This document shows positions 1 to 11,265 of a DNA stretch of 64,000 nt, piece after piece; within the stretch, counting starts at the first letter, position 1; every line of letters starts with the position of its first letter. Below the pieces are notes generated by a model. That model did not search any database and was not told the origin of the DNA. It was given only the letters and a program-made list of their open reading frames with translations. Origin of the DNA: Neoceratodus forsteri (lineage: Eukaryota; Chordata; Ceratodontiformes; Ceratodontidae). The stretch is taken from assembly GCA_016271365.2 (NCBI GenBank), contig CM028129.1, forward strand, positions 1,008,691,501 through 1,008,755,500, written 5' to 3'. Position numbers and translations under genes: made by a program.

Positions 1-86
1 CTGTGTTGAGTAGGCCTTAACACTTAAATTCTTCAGAATTACTTCCAAAACTTCAACTCTTTTGAATTTTTGTCTTCAGTCTTCGG

Positions 87-2236
87 TTGAGAGATAAGTC
101 TGCTCTTGGGTTCCGCCTGTGCCCTTACGGGCAGAAGATGTCTAGGACTGACCCGCACGCCACTTGCGTCTACTGCCTGGGGCACACCCATGATCCCCAG
201 GTCTGCGACTTTTGCTGCTCGTTTCAGCTGACCGGCTTGCCCACTTGAAACTAGGCTGCCCGGCGCAATGGAACCTGCCATTCAAATATCCAAGGATGCC
301 CGTTGGATGGTCTCCACAGCTGTGGGGTCCACCGAGCAGCTTGAGGCTTTCGTAGAGGAGGCGGCCCTGGACGTTGCCCATTCCAACTCGGCTACTGCTC
401 TCATGCCGCTTCAGTTGGGCTCGACTTTTATGGGCTCCTTCAAGGAACTGTGCCAATCTCTTCCAGCCTTCGGTCAGGGATCCACTGACAAATCTAAATC
501 TAAAAAAGAGTTTTAAGAAAGAAAAGACTAATCGTCGACCATGGGATCGGGAGCTTTCTCGGTCAAGGGCCCCCGATTCCCATGCTTCTCTGGATATGAC
601 TTCAGTTGAATCCTCGGCCTTGGCCTCTGGCTCCACAGTAACCTCGTCAGGCCAGTCCACCGAGACACTAGTTGAGGTCCCAGCCAAGATTTTTCTCGAG
701 CTGACCAACCAGTTGTCGACCAAAGAGTCCGATACTTCCTTGTCTAGGACCCCGGTCCTGACGCAGACCATTGGAGGAACGGATCAGTCCCCTGAACTGC
801 CGCCTCTGGTCCCTGACCAGGAAGAACCTCTGCAATTGCCGACTCAATCCAAGCCCCGCCGCTGATCCCCCCCCCCCGGCGGTCGAGATCTCAGTCTTCC
901 TCCCATGGGTTGAGCCTGTCCCGCCGACATCGGCACGCCCGCTCTCGGCACTATGGTATGCAGCGCCACCGCTATTCTTCATCCTTAGCAGAGGAGAGGC
1001 TTCAGCACCAGTTGCGTCAATGCTACAAGGACTTGATGTGGCAACAGTTGGTATTAACTGGCACCAAACTGACCCCGGTTTCTACACCAGCCTTCACCTG
1101 ACTGTCGCCCAAAAGGCTGATGAGACCTCCTTCTACGGAGCCGACCAAATCGGTCCCAGCTTCGCCACTTCCGGCATCTCCGCCGATTGTGATGGAACTG
1201 CCACCCAAACGGTCAATGGTCGGCATTCCAGCTAAGGAATCTCAACCAGTCAAGGGGCTCCCACATCGGCTATTGGTCATCTTCCCCGGACCGCCGCGGA
1301 GGTCGCGAGGGGACTTCGGTGATCGACTCCTCTGAGTTGAGCGGTTCCTCACTGCACTTCCATCTGGTCGATGTCAAGTCGGTGGGGACTCTCTCGACAG
1401 ATGAGGGTCCCACATCCTTTCTGGGCCTTCTCCGTCTGATCTCAGAGTTGACTAGTATGATGATGGAGCCCATGCAAAAGTGGACTCGTTACCCGCTGAC
1501 CAAGATCCTCAACTGGGGAGACTCTCTGGAGGCCTTCCCGGTGGCAGAAGCCATCCTTGGCCCTACCCTGGAGCTTTGGCAGCACCCCACTTCCTGGCCA
1601 GCATCTTCTGGCCGGATGGCCTGCAAATACGCGGTGCCCACCAGTTCCCTTTCAGGATTCACAGAGCATCCCTCGGCCAAGGGTTTGGTGGCAGACTCTG
1701 TGTTCAGGTGCTCTGGCAACACTGGGATGTTGATAAGCCACCCGACAAGAGTCCAAGAAGTTGGACCATGCGGCTAAGAAAGTCTACGCTGCCTCCTCAC
1801 TTGACCTCCACCAGGCGAGCACGGCCCTCATTATGGCCTCTTCTCCCATGCCCTGCTGGGCACTTTAAATGAATTGCTCCCTCACCTGCCTGCAGACCTT
1901 CGACCAGGGGGCTGTAGCCAAACAGCAGCTCTAGACAGCCATGGACATTGGGTACTCCTGTGCCCACTGTGTGGCAGCCTCAGTGGCCATGTGCCACAGG
2001 GCTTGGCTGAGGATCTTGGCCTTTATGGCGGACACTCAGCACAAGCTGGCAGATGTCCCCTTCTTGGGTACTGACCTGTTCGGGGTCGAGGATCACCTCA
2101 CCCATATTGAGAAGTCCAGTGCCACCTTGGACTCAGTGACATCTGCCCAGAAGGACCCTAAGGGCTCTAAGCAGCAGCAGAAGAGGAAGCCGTTTCAGTC
2201 CACCTCCACTTGTGCGGCCAAACCAGCCCAGCTATA
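87..2236 (+). pseudogene. DIRS gag (ORF1) of E1, frameshifted
   Basis: Gag is the putative nucleic-acid-binding structural protein of DIRS elements. The frame starting at 87 aligns with the E2 gag that begins with ATG at 43501, but here the start codon reads TTG. The N-terminus carries the Cys/His motif seen in every DIRS gag of this window: CPYGQK near 120, then HATCVYCLGHTH and a closing CDFC. The middle is Ser/Pro-rich and switches frames several times (about 268-516, 374-865, 1319-1777). The C-terminus at 1941-2236 contains TQHKLADVPFLG and a basic Gln/Lys-rich tail (KQQQKRKPF), followed by a stop. RT begins just downstream. The call rests on paralogy within the window. Confidence 0.7.
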
Positions 2237-2429
2237 GGCTGGCCAGCGGCCTCAGGCCTGGCGACCTCTACCCAAATGAGTGGCCTTGGTCATCCATAAG
2301 CCTGAAGGGAGCGGCTCCGGTGGCACCTCGGCTGGGCCTTCCTCCTCTAATCCTGCCCAGTAACTGGATGAGGGGTGCCTCCCTCATGCCCGTCACACCT
2401 CCCCTGGGGAGGACTTGGTTTCCGCAGAT

Positions 2430-3100
2430 ATGCTGTCAGCAATGACATAATCCAGCTCCTCTGCAAGGAGGTCGGGACTCCTGTTGCAGATCCTTCAGAA
2501 CACCCAGGGTTTCTCTCCAGGTACTTCCTGGTGCCAAAGCAGATGTGGCCTGGCGCCCCATTCTAGATCTGCACGACCTGAACAAGCTCCTCAGGTCACG
2601 CACTTTCAGGATGGTAACTCTGTCTCCGATCATATCACCTCTAGAGCGAAACGTGGTTTTGCTCCCTGGATTTTCAGGACGTGTTCTTTCACGTCATGAT
2701 TGTCTGTCTCAAAGAAGGTTCCTCTTCTTTTGAGCAGAGGGAGCCCTCTGTGAGTTCCAGGTCATGCTATTCAGCCTCTCCTCGACCCCCACGGTCTTCA
2801 CCAAGTACTTTGCAGTGGTGGCAGCTTACATGAGGCATTGAGGGGCCCGGGTTTACCCCTACCTGGGTGACTGGCTGATCGCAGGTTCCTCCAGGCAGGT
2901 AGTGGTGGAGCAGTCCAGGGACTTGGCCATCCAGACCTGCGTCTCCCTTGGCCTCCTGGTCAATGAGGCCAAGTCGGAACTCATGCCCTCGCAGGTGATC
3001 AACTTCATCAAGACAGAGCTAGACTCTTGCAGAGCCAGAGCCCGGCTCCTGGCAGACTGGGTGGAGGCTCTCTCTTCCTATGCCTGATCATTTCGGGTTG
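2430..3100 (+). pseudogene. DIRS reverse transcriptase domain of E1, catalytic motif mutated
   Basis: This domain would copy DIRS RNA into DNA. RYFLVPKQ then WRPILDLHDLNKLL (about 2515-2590) match the first RT blocks. The polymerase motif, YLDDWL in copies A and D, reads YLGDWL at about 2860-2880, so a catalytic Asp has become Gly. Several stops and frame changes separate the blocks (stop near 2732, TGA near 2839). The block after the active site (LVNEAKSEL near 2960) marks the RT C-terminal part. RNase H follows directly. It cannot be active. Confidence 0.8.
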
Positions 3101-3760
3101 GGCAATTGCACCCTGCCCGGGACTTCTTGTGCTTGCTGGGCTACATGACAGCTTGCACCAGCATGGTCAGTTGGGCCCGCTGAAGAATGCGCTTCATGCA
3201 GTGGGAGCTGGCCAGCCATTGGTGTCAGCGCAAGGGTCACTTCAACCAGCTGGTCGCTGTGACCCAGCGAATGTGGGACGCCATCCAGTGGTGGTTAGTC
3301 CCAGCGCATCTATGAGATGGGATCCTATTTGTCCGTCCAGAGCCAACGGTCATCCTGACGACTAATGTGCCTCTCATGGGCTGGGGTGCCCACCTGAGGG
3401 AACACAGAGTCCACGGGCTCTGGACCCCTGAGGAGTCCCGATGGCACGTCAACCTGCTGGAGCTGCATGCAGTTCAGCTGGTGCTGACTGCATTCACTCC
3501 ACATGTTCAGGACCAGGTTGTCCAAGTCCCAGACAGACAACACCACGACCATGTACTACCGAGACAAACAGGACAGGACACACTCCCTGCCCTTGTGCAG
3601 GGAAGCTGTTCATGTTTGGACCCGCGTGCACAGCCTGGAGGTGGATTTCCTAGCCATCCATGTGGCTGGAGTCTCCAGTCTGATGGTGGATGCCCCCAGC
3701 CAGGTGGGCGAGTGATCTCTCCACCCAGAAGTAGTACACAGCCTGTTCTCCCAGTGGGGT
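3101..3760 (+). pseudogene. DIRS RNase H domain of E1, degenerate
   Basis: RNase H removes the RNA strand of the hybrid. Copies A and D show TTDAS for the first catalytic Asp. Here the match at about 3343-3400 reads TTNVP...GWGAHL, so the Asp is Asn. The Glu block (LLELHAVQLVL, about 3448-3480) is kept, and TDNTTTMYYRDKQ (about 3527-3565) holds the next Asp in another frame. The last block (LMVDAPSQ, near 3680) replaces the usual DNxLADALSR. A single 404-codon open frame at 3367-4581 runs partly out of frame through this domain, so it is not one real protein. Confidence 0.75.
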
Positions 3761-5007
3761 ATCCCTCAAGTGGATCTGTTTGTCTCCAGAGAGAATGCAA
3801 AGCTGAGTCTGTTTTGTGCCCACCCCCTCAGCAGGGAACACTGCAGAGGGATGCCTTCTTGAGGCCCTGGACCCCAGGCCTCTTCTGTGCCTTCCCTCTG
3901 ATTCCCTTGTTCCACAGTGTGCTCCTCAAGGCCAGGCGGGACAAGGCAGAGTTGATCCTGGTGGCTCCAGACTGGTCATGCCAGTTCCAGTACCCCGATC
4001 TCCTCAGCCTCAGCAGCAGACTCCCAAGGAGTCTTCCCCTATGCCTGGACCTGCTTTCCATCAATCGGGAAGGTACTCCACCTGGACCTTCAATCCCTGC
4101 ACCTGATGGCCTGGTTGCTGAGCAGCTAGAGTTCCAGGCTTTTGGTTTCTCCAAAGCTGTCTCCACCGTTGTGGAAGCATCTTGGAAGGAGTCGACTAGG
4201 AATTGCTACGTCTTCAAATGGAAGAGATTCTCCATTTGGTGTCAGGGCAAGGGGTTTTGTACCCTTTGTCCTGTCCAATGGCTAGCATTCTTGATTATCT
4301 TTGGTTCCTCTCTGTCGGGCCTTCAGTCAGTGACCCTTAAGGTGCACTTGGCAGCCATCTCTGCTTACCGGATGTGGGCCAGTCAGCAGTCAGTGGCACA
4401 GGAGAAGGTGGTCTGGTGTTTCTTCAAGGGTCTTGACCACATTTCCCCTCCGGTACGTAAACCACCACCGCTGTGGGACTTGCTGCTGATTTTGGCAACG
4501 CTCATGGACAATCCATTTGAACCAATGCACAGGTATGATTATGTTTCTACTGTCATGAAAGACCACCTTCTTGGTGGCTAGCACGTCAGCCAGAAGGATC
4601 AGTGAGCTCCAGGCATTTTCGGTGGAGTCTCCTTACCTGGTCTTCCACAAGGACAAGGTTGTCCTGTGCCCCAACCCGAAATTCCTCCTGAAGGTTGTGT
4701 CAGAGTTTCACCTTAACCAGGTGATAAATCTCCCAGTGTACTTCACCAGTCACACCTCGGAGGCCGAGCACAGGCTCCATACTCTGGACCTGAGGCGAGC
4801 GCTTGCTTATTATAAAGAATGCATAACTGGAGTTCAGGGAGAGGTTCGCCAGCTTTTTGTCACCTACACTGAAGCTGCACCTGGCAGACCTGCAGCGAAG
4901 CGGACGATTGGCGGGTGGATCACATCATGCATTGATCTCTGCTGTAGGTTGGTGGGTAGGGAGCCTCCCATAGGGCTAAGGGCTCATTCCACCTGCAATA
5001 CCTCTGT
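3761..5007 (+). pseudogene. DIRS tyrosine recombinase of E1, truncated
   Basis: This enzyme would integrate the circular DIRS DNA. A connector (QWGIPQVDLF near 3757, then FHSVLLKARRDKAELILVAP near 3910) leads to the N-terminal core-binding domain with STRNCYVFKWKRFSIWC (about 4195-4240). The catalytic half starts at about 4571 with TSARRISELQ, which holds the first catalytic Arg. The later motif reads HSTCN near 4985 where intact copies have HSTRG or HSTRD, so the second Arg is lost. The tyrosine end (KHYS in relatives) is absent because CR1-1 interrupts at about 5008. The frame changes near 4575. Confidence 0.85.
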
Positions 5008-5070
5008 CATTAGGGAGATAGAAGTGGGGGGGGAGCAGGGAAAACTGAACTAAGGTGCCTGCCTGGTGCC

Positions 5071-5487
5071 ATGGCTTGGAGGAACAGGAAGCACATCTTC
5101 AGGATCACGAGAACAGCTGCACAGGAGACTGATCTGGACGTGATTGTCCACCTAGGGACAAATGACTTGACTCAACATGAGATTAGAGCAGTGCAGGAGG
5201 AGTTTGTGGAGTTGGGAAGGGGCCTAAGGCAAGTAGCACACACAGTATCCTTCTCAGATGGGCTGCCTGTCTATGGCAAGGGTGAGTCGAGGGTACTTCA
5301 CACCATTCAATTCAATAGATGGTTAAAAAAATGGTGCAGAGCACAGGGGTTTGACTTCACTGGGGACTGGGGTTCCACCTGGAAGGATACCATCCTATAC
5401 TGGCAGGATGATCTGCATCTGTCCAGGAAGGGAACAAGTCTTCTGGGCAATCGGTTTAAATGCTTCATTGGCAAGTTTTTAAACTAG
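5071..5487 (+). pseudogene. CR1 ORF1 C-terminal half: SGNH/GDSL esterase domain
   Basis: CR1 ORF1 proteins carry an SGNH-hydrolase (esterase) domain, possibly acting on lipids or aiding RNP transport. The visible blocks are VIVHLGTND (about 5140-5163, the block with the conserved Asn) and DLHLSRKGTSLLGNRF (about 5410-5455, the block with the catalytic Asp and His). The GDS serine block seen near 52100 and 63170 in other copies is missing because of 5' truncation. The frame is open to the stop at 5485-5487, just upstream of ORF2, but with no N-terminus it is a fragment. Confidence 0.85.
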
Positions 5488-5602
5488 TCAAGGGGGGGGA
5501 GGCACTGATAAGCAGCAGAGAATTACCAGCCTCCCCCTACAAAACAGGGTACTAAATGAGGGAAAGACCAAGGTACAAAGGTCAGTACGGAGCAGGACTG
5601 GG

Positions 5603-8339
5603 GTGAATGGAGAAAGCAAAGTCAATGAGGACAGGGATAGTGCCACAAGAGGTAAAGCCATCAAAAAATGGAGAGCAGTGAGTACTAATGCCCATAGTCT
5701 GGGTAACAAGCTTCCTGAATTAGTGGCCTTGATGGAGGAGGAACATCTGGATATCGTGGCAGTCACAGAAACATGGTACACACAGAACCATGACTGGAAT
5801 GTAAACATATTGGGATACACTGTCTATAGGAGGGACAGGGAGGGTAAACGAGGAGGAGGAGTAGCTTTCTACATAAGGGAAGGAATCAAAGCTACAGAAC
5901 AAAAGGGTAAACAGGGAGGAGAGGAGAGGAAGCACTGTTGGTCAATTTGGAGATAGGCAATGGCGCCACAATCCGCACAGGGGTTGTATACAGACCCTCA
6001 TCTCAGGGGGAGAACATGGACAAGGAAATGATGGGAAGTATCCTTAGAATGGCAGAAAAAGGGGAGATATTGCTAATAGGGGATCTGAATATGCCAGATG
6101 TTAATTGGAGTACATTTGCAGCAGCCACGTTTAAGAGTGGGGTCATTCTAGATGCCCTGCAGGGGCATGCCTTAGACAACTAGTATTGGAACCCACTCGA
6201 GGGAGCAATCTTAGACTTGGTACTCTCAAATGGAGATGGCGAGAGGATCACAGATTTAGAAGTGGGTAGCCATCTGAGAACTAGTGACCACCGAACAGTA
6301 TGGTTCACAGTGAACACAGCAGTAGAGTCAAGCCATACAAAGGCAAAGGTACTGGACTTCAGGAGGGCTGACTTTGCCAAAATGGGTGAGTGCATAAGGA
6401 ATGCACTAGCAAATGGGCAGGAAGGAGGGGTGGAAGAACAATGGGGAATAATCAAAACTGCCATTACAGAGGCAACAAGTCTTTGTGTGAAGCAAATAAA
6501 ACGATGTAAGAAACCACTATTGTTCTCAAAGGAGGTGGCAGGGAAGGTTAGGGAGAAAAAGAAAGCATTCAGGAAGCACAAGGAATCACAGAAAGAGCAG
6601 GACAGAGAATTGCATCAGTTAAAGCAAAAGGAAGCTGGGAAGGCAGTCAGAACAACAAAGGCCCAAACCGAGGAAAAGATAGCCAACACAGTTAAGAAGG
6701 GGGATAAAATCTTTTATAGGTACATCAGGGAGCGAAGGGAGACCAAGGGAGGGATAGTGAGGCTTAATAAAGGGGGTGGTCGAGCAGAGGGTGACTGTGA
6801 AAAGACAGAGATACTAAACAAATATTTTTGCTCAGTATTCACAAATGAAGAGGGGGAGGTACCTAAACCAAACAATAGAAACACTCTGGATACAGAAGTT
6901 GATACCAGCCCATTTACAGAAGAAATGGTTCTGAAAGAACTCTTAAAACTGAAGGTGGACAAAGCAATGGGGCCTGATGGGATTCATCCCAGAATTCTAA
7001 AAGAACTAAGGGTAAAACTAGTGACACCACTGACTACCTTCTTTAGCAAATCATGGGAGGATGGGGTGGCACCTGAGGACTGGAGGAGGGCAGATGTGAT
7101 TCCACTTCACAAAAGTGGGAGCAGGGCAGAAGCAGGCAACTACACACCTGTTAGTTTAACCTTAGTGATAGGGAAAATTATGGAATCACTTCTGAAGGAA
7201 AGAATTATCGAGTACCTAGAGGCCAGAGGGACACAGGACCCAAGGCAGCATGGATTCACAGTGGGAAGGTCATGTCAGACGAATCTAATAGATTTCTTTG
7301 ACTGGGTGACCAAAGTAGTAGATCAGGGAGGGGCTGTGGACATGGCCTACCTAGACTTTAGCAAGGCATTTGACACAGTCCCACACAAAGATTAATATAC
7401 AAGTTAGCCAGCCTGGGGTGGGTCCCAAGATGGTAGCCTGGGTAAGTGGCTGGAGAACAGGACACAGAGGGTAATAGTAAATGGAGCCACTCTGAAGAAG
7501 GGGTTACTAAGTGGCATACCGCAGGGGTTCAGTACAGGACCAGTCCTCTTCAATGTCTTTCTAAGCGACATTGCAGAGGGACTGGAAGAAAATATCTTTG
7601 CAGACAACACAAAGATCTGCAACAGAGTTGATCACGTGGGGTGGAAAAGGGCGAGAAGGGACTTGGCAAGGTTGGAGGAATGGTCAAATGTATGGCAGCT
7701 TAGATTCAGTGCTAAGAAGTACAAGGTAATGCACCTGGGAAACAAAAACCCAAGGGAAGAGTACACAGTGGGGGATGAGATACTAACAACAACAAAATGG
7801 AAAGGGACCTGGGGGCAGTCATATCAGATGTCCTAAAGGTGGGCAAGCAATGTGAGAGGGCAGTAAGGAGGGCTGGGGGGATACAGGGATGCATAGGGAG
7901 AGGCATCTCCAGTAGAAAACAGGAAGTTGTTATCCATCTGTACAGACAGCTGGTGAGACCCCATGTGGAGTACTTCTTGAAGTTCTGGAGACCCAATCTC
8001 TGCAAAGACATAAACAGGATGGTGGCAGTCCAGAAGAGGGCAACTAAAATGGTGCAGGGTCTGCATCGGAAGACATATGAAGAGAGACTTAAGGAGCTTA
8101 ATATGTATAGCCTCGAGGAAAGGGGGGGGGACATGATAGAAATTTTCAAGTACCTCAAGGGAATCAACAAAGTCCAAGAGGGTAGCATCTTTCAGAAAAA
8201 GAGGTGTGCAAGAACAAGGGGGCACAATTTGAAGATAGAAGGGGGGCAGCCCAGAGGTAATGTATGGAAGTATTTTTTCACTTGTCAAAAACAGTGGTGG
8301 AATTCAAGCATGCATGGGACAGTCATAAGGCAATTCTAG
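5603..8339 (+). pseudogene. CR1 ORF2: apurinic endonuclease plus reverse transcriptase, broken
   Basis: ORF2 nicks the target and primes reverse transcription. The endonuclease shows TNAHSLGNKLPEL and VAVTETWY (about 5685-5775, catalytic Glu kept), RGGGVAFYIREGI, GDLNMPDVNW (about 6080) and TSDHRTVWF (about 6280). A frameshift near 5930 and a stop at 6181 break this part. RT motifs run from KAMGPDGIHPRIL (about 6962) through [13 protein letters not shown] (about 7348) in a 392-codon frame (6217-7395). A frameshift follows, and the catalytic box reads FADNTK at about 7598 where sister copies have ADDTK, so one Asp is lost. The C-terminal part (7797-8339) has the usual LYRQLVRPH and QKRATKMVQGL blocks. 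Confidence 0.9.
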
Positions 8340-8466
8340 GGGTTGGGGGTAGGAAGAAGCAGGCTGTTGGTTAACTAGGATCTGCAGCTTATCCTCTAGG
8401 TAGGGAAATGGGCAGACTAGGTGGGCCAAGCAGTCCTTATCTGCCTTCAAAGTCTATGTTTCTATG

Positions 8467-8835
8467 GGGAACTCCAGACCTGGACCTTTTGCATCCTCAC
8501 TCAACACAAAACTGCCTCTTTTCTGCTCCAGAAATCCAGGGCCTGGCATTTTCTGTCAGAATGCGTTCAGGCTGCAGTGGACAAGACGCTTTCTATACAC
8601 CTTTCCTCCTCTTCCTCTAATTCAGAGGGTACTTCTCAAATTCGAGTCCCAGGGGGACAAAATGATCCTCATTGCTCCCTTCTGGCCTCGACAGATATGG
8701 TTTCTGTTACTCAACAGGATGTCGGAAACCCTTCCGAAAGCGCTTCCCCTTCAGACGAACCTTCTCACCCAGGGGCCTGTGGTCCAGCCCAATCTGAGGT
8801 CGCTTCACCTTCACGCTTGGCTCCTGAAGAGATAG
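8467..8835 (+). pseudogene. DIRS pol C-terminal connector of copy 2
   Basis: The frame opens with WGTPDLDLFASSLNTKLPLF, the block that follows RNase H in the other DIRS copies (WGTPELDLFA in copy D near 35020). It continues through LIQRVLLKFESQGDKMILIAP, which matches the segment before the recombinase in E1 (near 3910), and stops at 8833-8835. The function of this connector is not known to me. The upstream RNase H core was removed at the CR1-1 junction. Confidence 0.75.
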
Positions 8836-9819
8836 AAGTGGACAGGTTCAATGTCTCTCGAAGAGTTTCAGATATTCTTTTGGCTGCGCGCAAGCCAGCC
8901 ACCAGAAAAACTTACACAGCTAAATGAAAGCATTTTTTTCTTTCTGGTATGTAACATCCTCTTTGAATACTTTTTCCTGCCCAATAAATAAAATTCTTGA
9001 GTACCTTTTAGACCTCTCAGATTCAGGTCTACAATACTCTACAGTCAAAGTTCACTTTTGTGCCATTTCAACTTATCATGAGCCAGTACTTTCCTTGTCA
9101 CTGGCTCAGTTACCTGTAGTTAAGAGGTTTCTTAAGGATATTCTGCATACCAGACCTATCAGACGTCCAGTCGCAGCCTGGGACATTAATATTGTGCTAG
9201 ACATGCCCATGCGAACCTTTCGAGCCTCTAGCTACCTGTGAGCTGGAATTTCTCACTTGGAAAACGTCCTTCCTGGTGGCCATTACCTCAGCCCGCACGG
9301 TTTCTGAAATAACATGCCTTGGTCACAGACCCTCTGTATACTGTATTTCGTAAGGACAAAGTAGTTCTTAGGATCCATCCTAAGTTTCTCCCTAAGGTTA
9401 TTTCAGAATTCCATCTAAACCAACCGTTGGTCCTACCTACTTACTTTATGAACTTCCAAAATGAAGGAGAGCGTACCCTTCATTCTTTAGATGTCAGAAG
9501 AGCTCTGCATTTCTGTTTGGATAGAACAAAAGGAATTTGCAAAGCTCAACAGTTGTTTATTTCCTTCAGCAAGACCCGGCTGGGTCAACCTGCCGCTATC
9601 AGATGCATTTTGGCATGGCTGGTGGCATACCTTCGCCACTGTTATTCCGTGGCGCAAGTTAAGCTGGAGGGCAGTGTGTACGTTCACTCTACTAGAGCAG
9701 TCGCGGCATCCCTGGTGGAAATCCGCAACATGCCCACTGCAGACATTTGTAGTGAGGCTACCTGGAGCTCAGTGCATACTTTTGTCAAGCACTATGCCCT
9801 GTATGTCCATGCTAGGTGA
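8796..9819 (+). pseudogene. DIRS tyrosine recombinase of copy 2, catalytic residues mostly kept
   Basis: The N-terminal core-binding domain includes ILLAARKPATRKTYTAK, then a TGA stop at about 8925, and continues at 8924-9241 (LQYSTVKVHFCAISTYH). A stop near 9240 separates it from the catalytic domain, where SARTVSEI carries the first Arg (about 9292). The HSTRA motif at about 9685 and KHYAL at about 9787 preserve the second His-x-x-Arg and the nucleophilic Tyr. Translation ends at 9817-9819. Only a few lesions block it, so it is younger than the E1 recombinase. Confidence 0.85.
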
Positions 9820-9923
9820 CATCTTTCGTTTGGCAGGACTATCCTGAATGGAGTTCTGTCCTAAATTTGTGAGCTCTTGGTCTCTCCTGCCGCCTTCTCG
9901 GGGGATTATTAGCTCGCTACTGT

Positions 9924-10027
9924 CCCATCAGTGTGAATGAGTGGTGGAGACTTTATGTCCAGGAAGATATGGAAATTATGTACCTACCGTAATTCTTGAT
10001 ATTCTTGGATGAAGTCTCCACCACTCC
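9924..10027 (+). repeat. Internal complementary region (ICR) of DIRS copy 2
   Basis: The two halves are near-palindromic: GTGGTGGAGACTTTATGTCC against the complement of GGATGAAGTCTCCACCAC. The right half is complementary to the element's right terminus at 10320-10379. The left half should mirror the missing left end. In DIRS elements such a region is thought to template the joining of both ends into a circle. Confidence 0.8.
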
Positions 10028-10199
10028 ATCCTGCCTTAACCCTTCTGTTGTTGGTCTTCACTCCTAGGCTGTGAAGACTTCTTTGTTGACCCTTCTTATA
10101 CGGGTCGCTCAGACTGTCTTATGTCCGTTTTTTTGTTAGGCTATCCTTCTAGGTTAGTTATGCTGCATCTCCTTGGAAAAAAAGGTACTGAGGTGGTTG

Positions 10200-10379
10200 G
10201 AGGGTCGACGCGGACATGGTCATTGCCGCTCGAGCCGAGGCTCGCGATGCCGCTCCTCACGATTCCATCTCTGGCGCCGCTGGGTCCTAGCGCCTCTGGC
10301 ATAGATCCCATCAGTGTGAATGAGTTGTGGAGACTTAGTCCAAGATCATCAAGAATTATGGTATGTACGTAATTTCCAT
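10200..10379 (+). repeat. Right inverted terminal repeat of DIRS copy 2
   Basis: The segment ends with CATCAGTGTGAATGAG, TTGTGGAGACTTAGTCC and TGGTATGTAC (10359-10368), which mirror the ICR at 9924-10027. A GC-rich block (10200-10300) precedes it. The left partner is outside the preserved part. Confidence 0.75.
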
Positions 10380-10382
10380 TTC

Positions 10383-10651
10383 TTACAAAACTGTAATTTC
10401 TAGGAGTGATGAATGATGTTCATCCACACTAACCCCCCCCCAACCTCCCCTGGCTTTGGCGCACACAGCTGTTTCCTGTGGGCAAGATCTGGCGTCATGG
10501 GGCAGAGCCGGGGGAGTTACCACCCTGGGGGGTGGGAGGAGCCAGCTTGAAGAATTTCCGGCAAGCTCTTAAAGGGAAAGGACACTGCCAGAAGTGTGAA
10601 TGAACATCAGCACACCACTCCTAAAACTACTGTTACAGGTGAGTAACCTGT
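10383..10651 (+). mobile_element. Right-terminal fragment of an E-family DIRS (ICR remnant plus right ITR)
   Basis: It begins with the E-family end signature TTTCTAGGAGTG (10397) and GTTCATCCACAC. It then carries the reverse complement of the E2 left repeat at 43231-43420 (GGCGTCATGGGGC, GTGGGAGGAGCCAGCTTGAAG, AAGTGTGAATGAACATC) and ends GTTACAGGTGAGTAACCTG (10632-10650). A second fragment of the same build lies at 37353-37583. It may be the tail of E1, separated by CR1-1 and DIRS copy 2. Confidence 0.8.
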
Positions 10652-11265
10652 TTTTCTCACCTCATTCATTATTTTCCATTCGCGTACAAAAGCAAGGGAC
10701 GTTTAGGGTTTACTTAGAGGGGTGATGGAAATGTCCATTGATATAGGGAAATAGCCTAAATTCCAGACTAATAGTATGAAGAAACATTCATCAATATACA
10801 GTACCTTTGAAAGCAAAAAATATATATTGATATGTATTTTTTAACCAACATATATTGATATGTGTAGACTTGAATCAACACATGAAACTGTATCAGTAAG
10901 ACCTGTTCATGTTGATCCGACTCCAAGCCTTCATACATTATATAAAGTTTCTAATCCTACCAGTACAAACAGTAGACCTTTTGAAAGGTAATTACTTTAA
11001 AATGGGCCAACTTTGGAACCTTAATTTTTTTTAAATGAAAGCTTTTAATCAGTTAAGTTTATGTATTTATGTATCTTGTTGCTACAGTTTCCACATATTG
11101 ATATGTAAAAATGCAAACAAGTTAAAACATTTTTAAATCTTTTGGATAATAGTCAGAAAATTCTAATGTTTGAAAAGTGAGTAATGTGCATCGACATTTG
11201 AAAGCTTTATGGTTGTGATCTATTCATGTTGATGTGACTGCAAGCTTTCTAGCTCTAATTGTATA
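10652..11265. other. AT-rich non-coding DNA with a degenerate dispersed repeat
   Basis: No open frame of note. It holds several ATATTGATATG-like words (about 10830-10860 and 11095) and two copies of a TTCATGTTGATnnGACTnCAAGC word (10906-10928 and 11223-11246). A third copy is at 12631-12653. I recognise no known element. Confidence 0.6.

Larger units (their letters stand above)
1..5007 (+). mobile_element. DIRS retrotransposon E1 (E family), left end outside window, 3' part cut by CR1-1
   Basis: The stretch reads gag, then reverse transcriptase, RNase H and tyrosine recombinase in one direction, which is the DIRS order. Its gag start and recombinase match the E-family copies at 43501 and 22456. 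The left inverted repeat lies outside the window. The copy stops inside the recombinase, right after the HST(R) motif, where CR1-1 begins at about 5008. The E-family right end at 10383-10651 may be its displaced tail. Every coding part has frameshifts or lost catalytic residues, so the copy is dead. Confidence 0.85.
5008..8466 (+). mobile_element. CR1-clade LINE CR1-1, 5'-truncated
   Basis: The element starts within ORF1 (CATTAGGG at 5008 matches the minus-strand copies near 56600 and 63170) and ends with CTATGTTTCTATG at 8454-8466, the octamer-type tail of the CR1 clade. It contains the ORF1 esterase C-terminus, the endonuclease and the RT. It separates E1 from DIRS copy 2. I found no clear target-site duplication, which is common for CR1. 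Confidence 0.9.
8467..10379 (+). mobile_element. DIRS copy 2, right-hand part only
   Basis: After the CR1-1 tail a DIRS pol C-terminus begins abruptly (WGTPDLDLF). It is followed by a tyrosine recombinase, an internal complementary region at 9924-10027 and a right inverted repeat ending near 10379. Left end, gag and RT are missing. Its terminal sequence (TGAGTKGTGGAGACTT) differs from families A, C, E and F, so it is a separate family. Confidence 0.8.

Noticed and set aside
3367..4581. 404-codon open frame as a single novel protein
   Set aside because: It reads out of frame through RNase H before entering the recombinase frame; the true RNase H frame is at 3503-3715.
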